A DNA stretch of 37,534 nucleotides. Origin: Archaeoglobi archaeon. GTDB taxonomy: Archaea; Halobacteriota; Archaeoglobi; Archaeoglobales; Archaeoglobaceae. Positions 37,366 through 37,534 of the stretch are shown here, in pieces (positions within the stretch are counted from its first letter, which is position 1; every line of letters begins with the position of its first letter). Where the stretch lies: contig QNUZ01000003.1 of NCBI GenBank assembly GCA_004347865.1, positions 1 through 37,534 on the forward strand. Reading direction: 5' to 3'. Made by a program: the position numbers and the translations under genes. The notes beneath the pieces were generated by a model. It did not search any database and was not told the DNA's origin. It worked only from the letters and a program-made list of their open reading frames with translations.

Positions 37366-37534
37366 CATAGATGCAGGCATGTTGCCCAAATAGGTGTAGG
37401 CAGAATCTACAAATGCCCGAAGTGTGGGATGGAATACGATAGGGATCTAAACGCGTGCATAAACATAGCCCGCAGGTTAATGAGCTCTGCGGGATGGGGG
37501 AGCTGTGAGCCCCCCGAACCGGCAGATGAGGGGA
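37366..37534 (+). pseudogene. tnpB: Truncated TnpB (IS200/IS605 family) C-terminal fragment running off the window end
   Basis: Frame HRCRHVAQIGVGRIYKCPKCGMEYDRDLNACINIARRLMSSAGWGSCEPPEPADEG: TnpB zinc-finger CPKCG plus RuvC-III DRDLNACINIA. No N-terminal region precedes it, since the nitrilase gene ends at 37268. Confidence 0.85.

Noticed and set aside
1-37534. CRISPR arrays or cas genes
   Set aside because: No regularly spaced direct repeats and no Cas-like proteins were seen in the window.

Overview
This 37.5 kb window looks like chromosome from an Archaeoglobales-like hyperthermophilic archaeon. That placement is inferred from gene content: archaeal histone, cupin-type glucose-6-phosphate isomerase, pantoate kinase, archaeal DnaG, family B DNA polymerase and a tetraether lipid synthase-like radical SAM protein. 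Most of the window is compact housekeeping DNA: ribosomal stalk genes; asd; dapF; a LeuA/CimA-type synthase; a biotin carboxylase subunit; NAPRTase; hisF; polB; dnaG; pgk; argJ; an Lhr-type helicase; purE-purC-carA-carB-larB; aroC; an 8-cluster polyferredoxin; and coaBC-pantoate kinase-nitrilase. There are two tRNAs, Leu(TAA) and Val(TAC). The most unusual content is non-coding or decayed: (i) at least five separated hairpin segments that resemble right ends / omegaRNA-like ends of IS200/IS605 (TnpB) elements, one next to a truncated tnpB at the window end and one with a possible TnpB tail remnant; (ii) a decaying two-gene locus between the tRNAs, consisting of a RecA-superfamily-like protein without a canonical Walker A and with an in-frame UAG, followed by a small 'MGRT' protein gene interrupted by one of those hairpins; (iii) dyad symmetries around the purE promoter and start codon; and (iv) a PAS protein with an H-box-like segment whose phospho-acceptor His is Asp and which has no ATPase domain. 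No CRISPR array or clearly new multi-gene system was seen. All assignments are by eye from the sequence and ORF translations; no database search was run.
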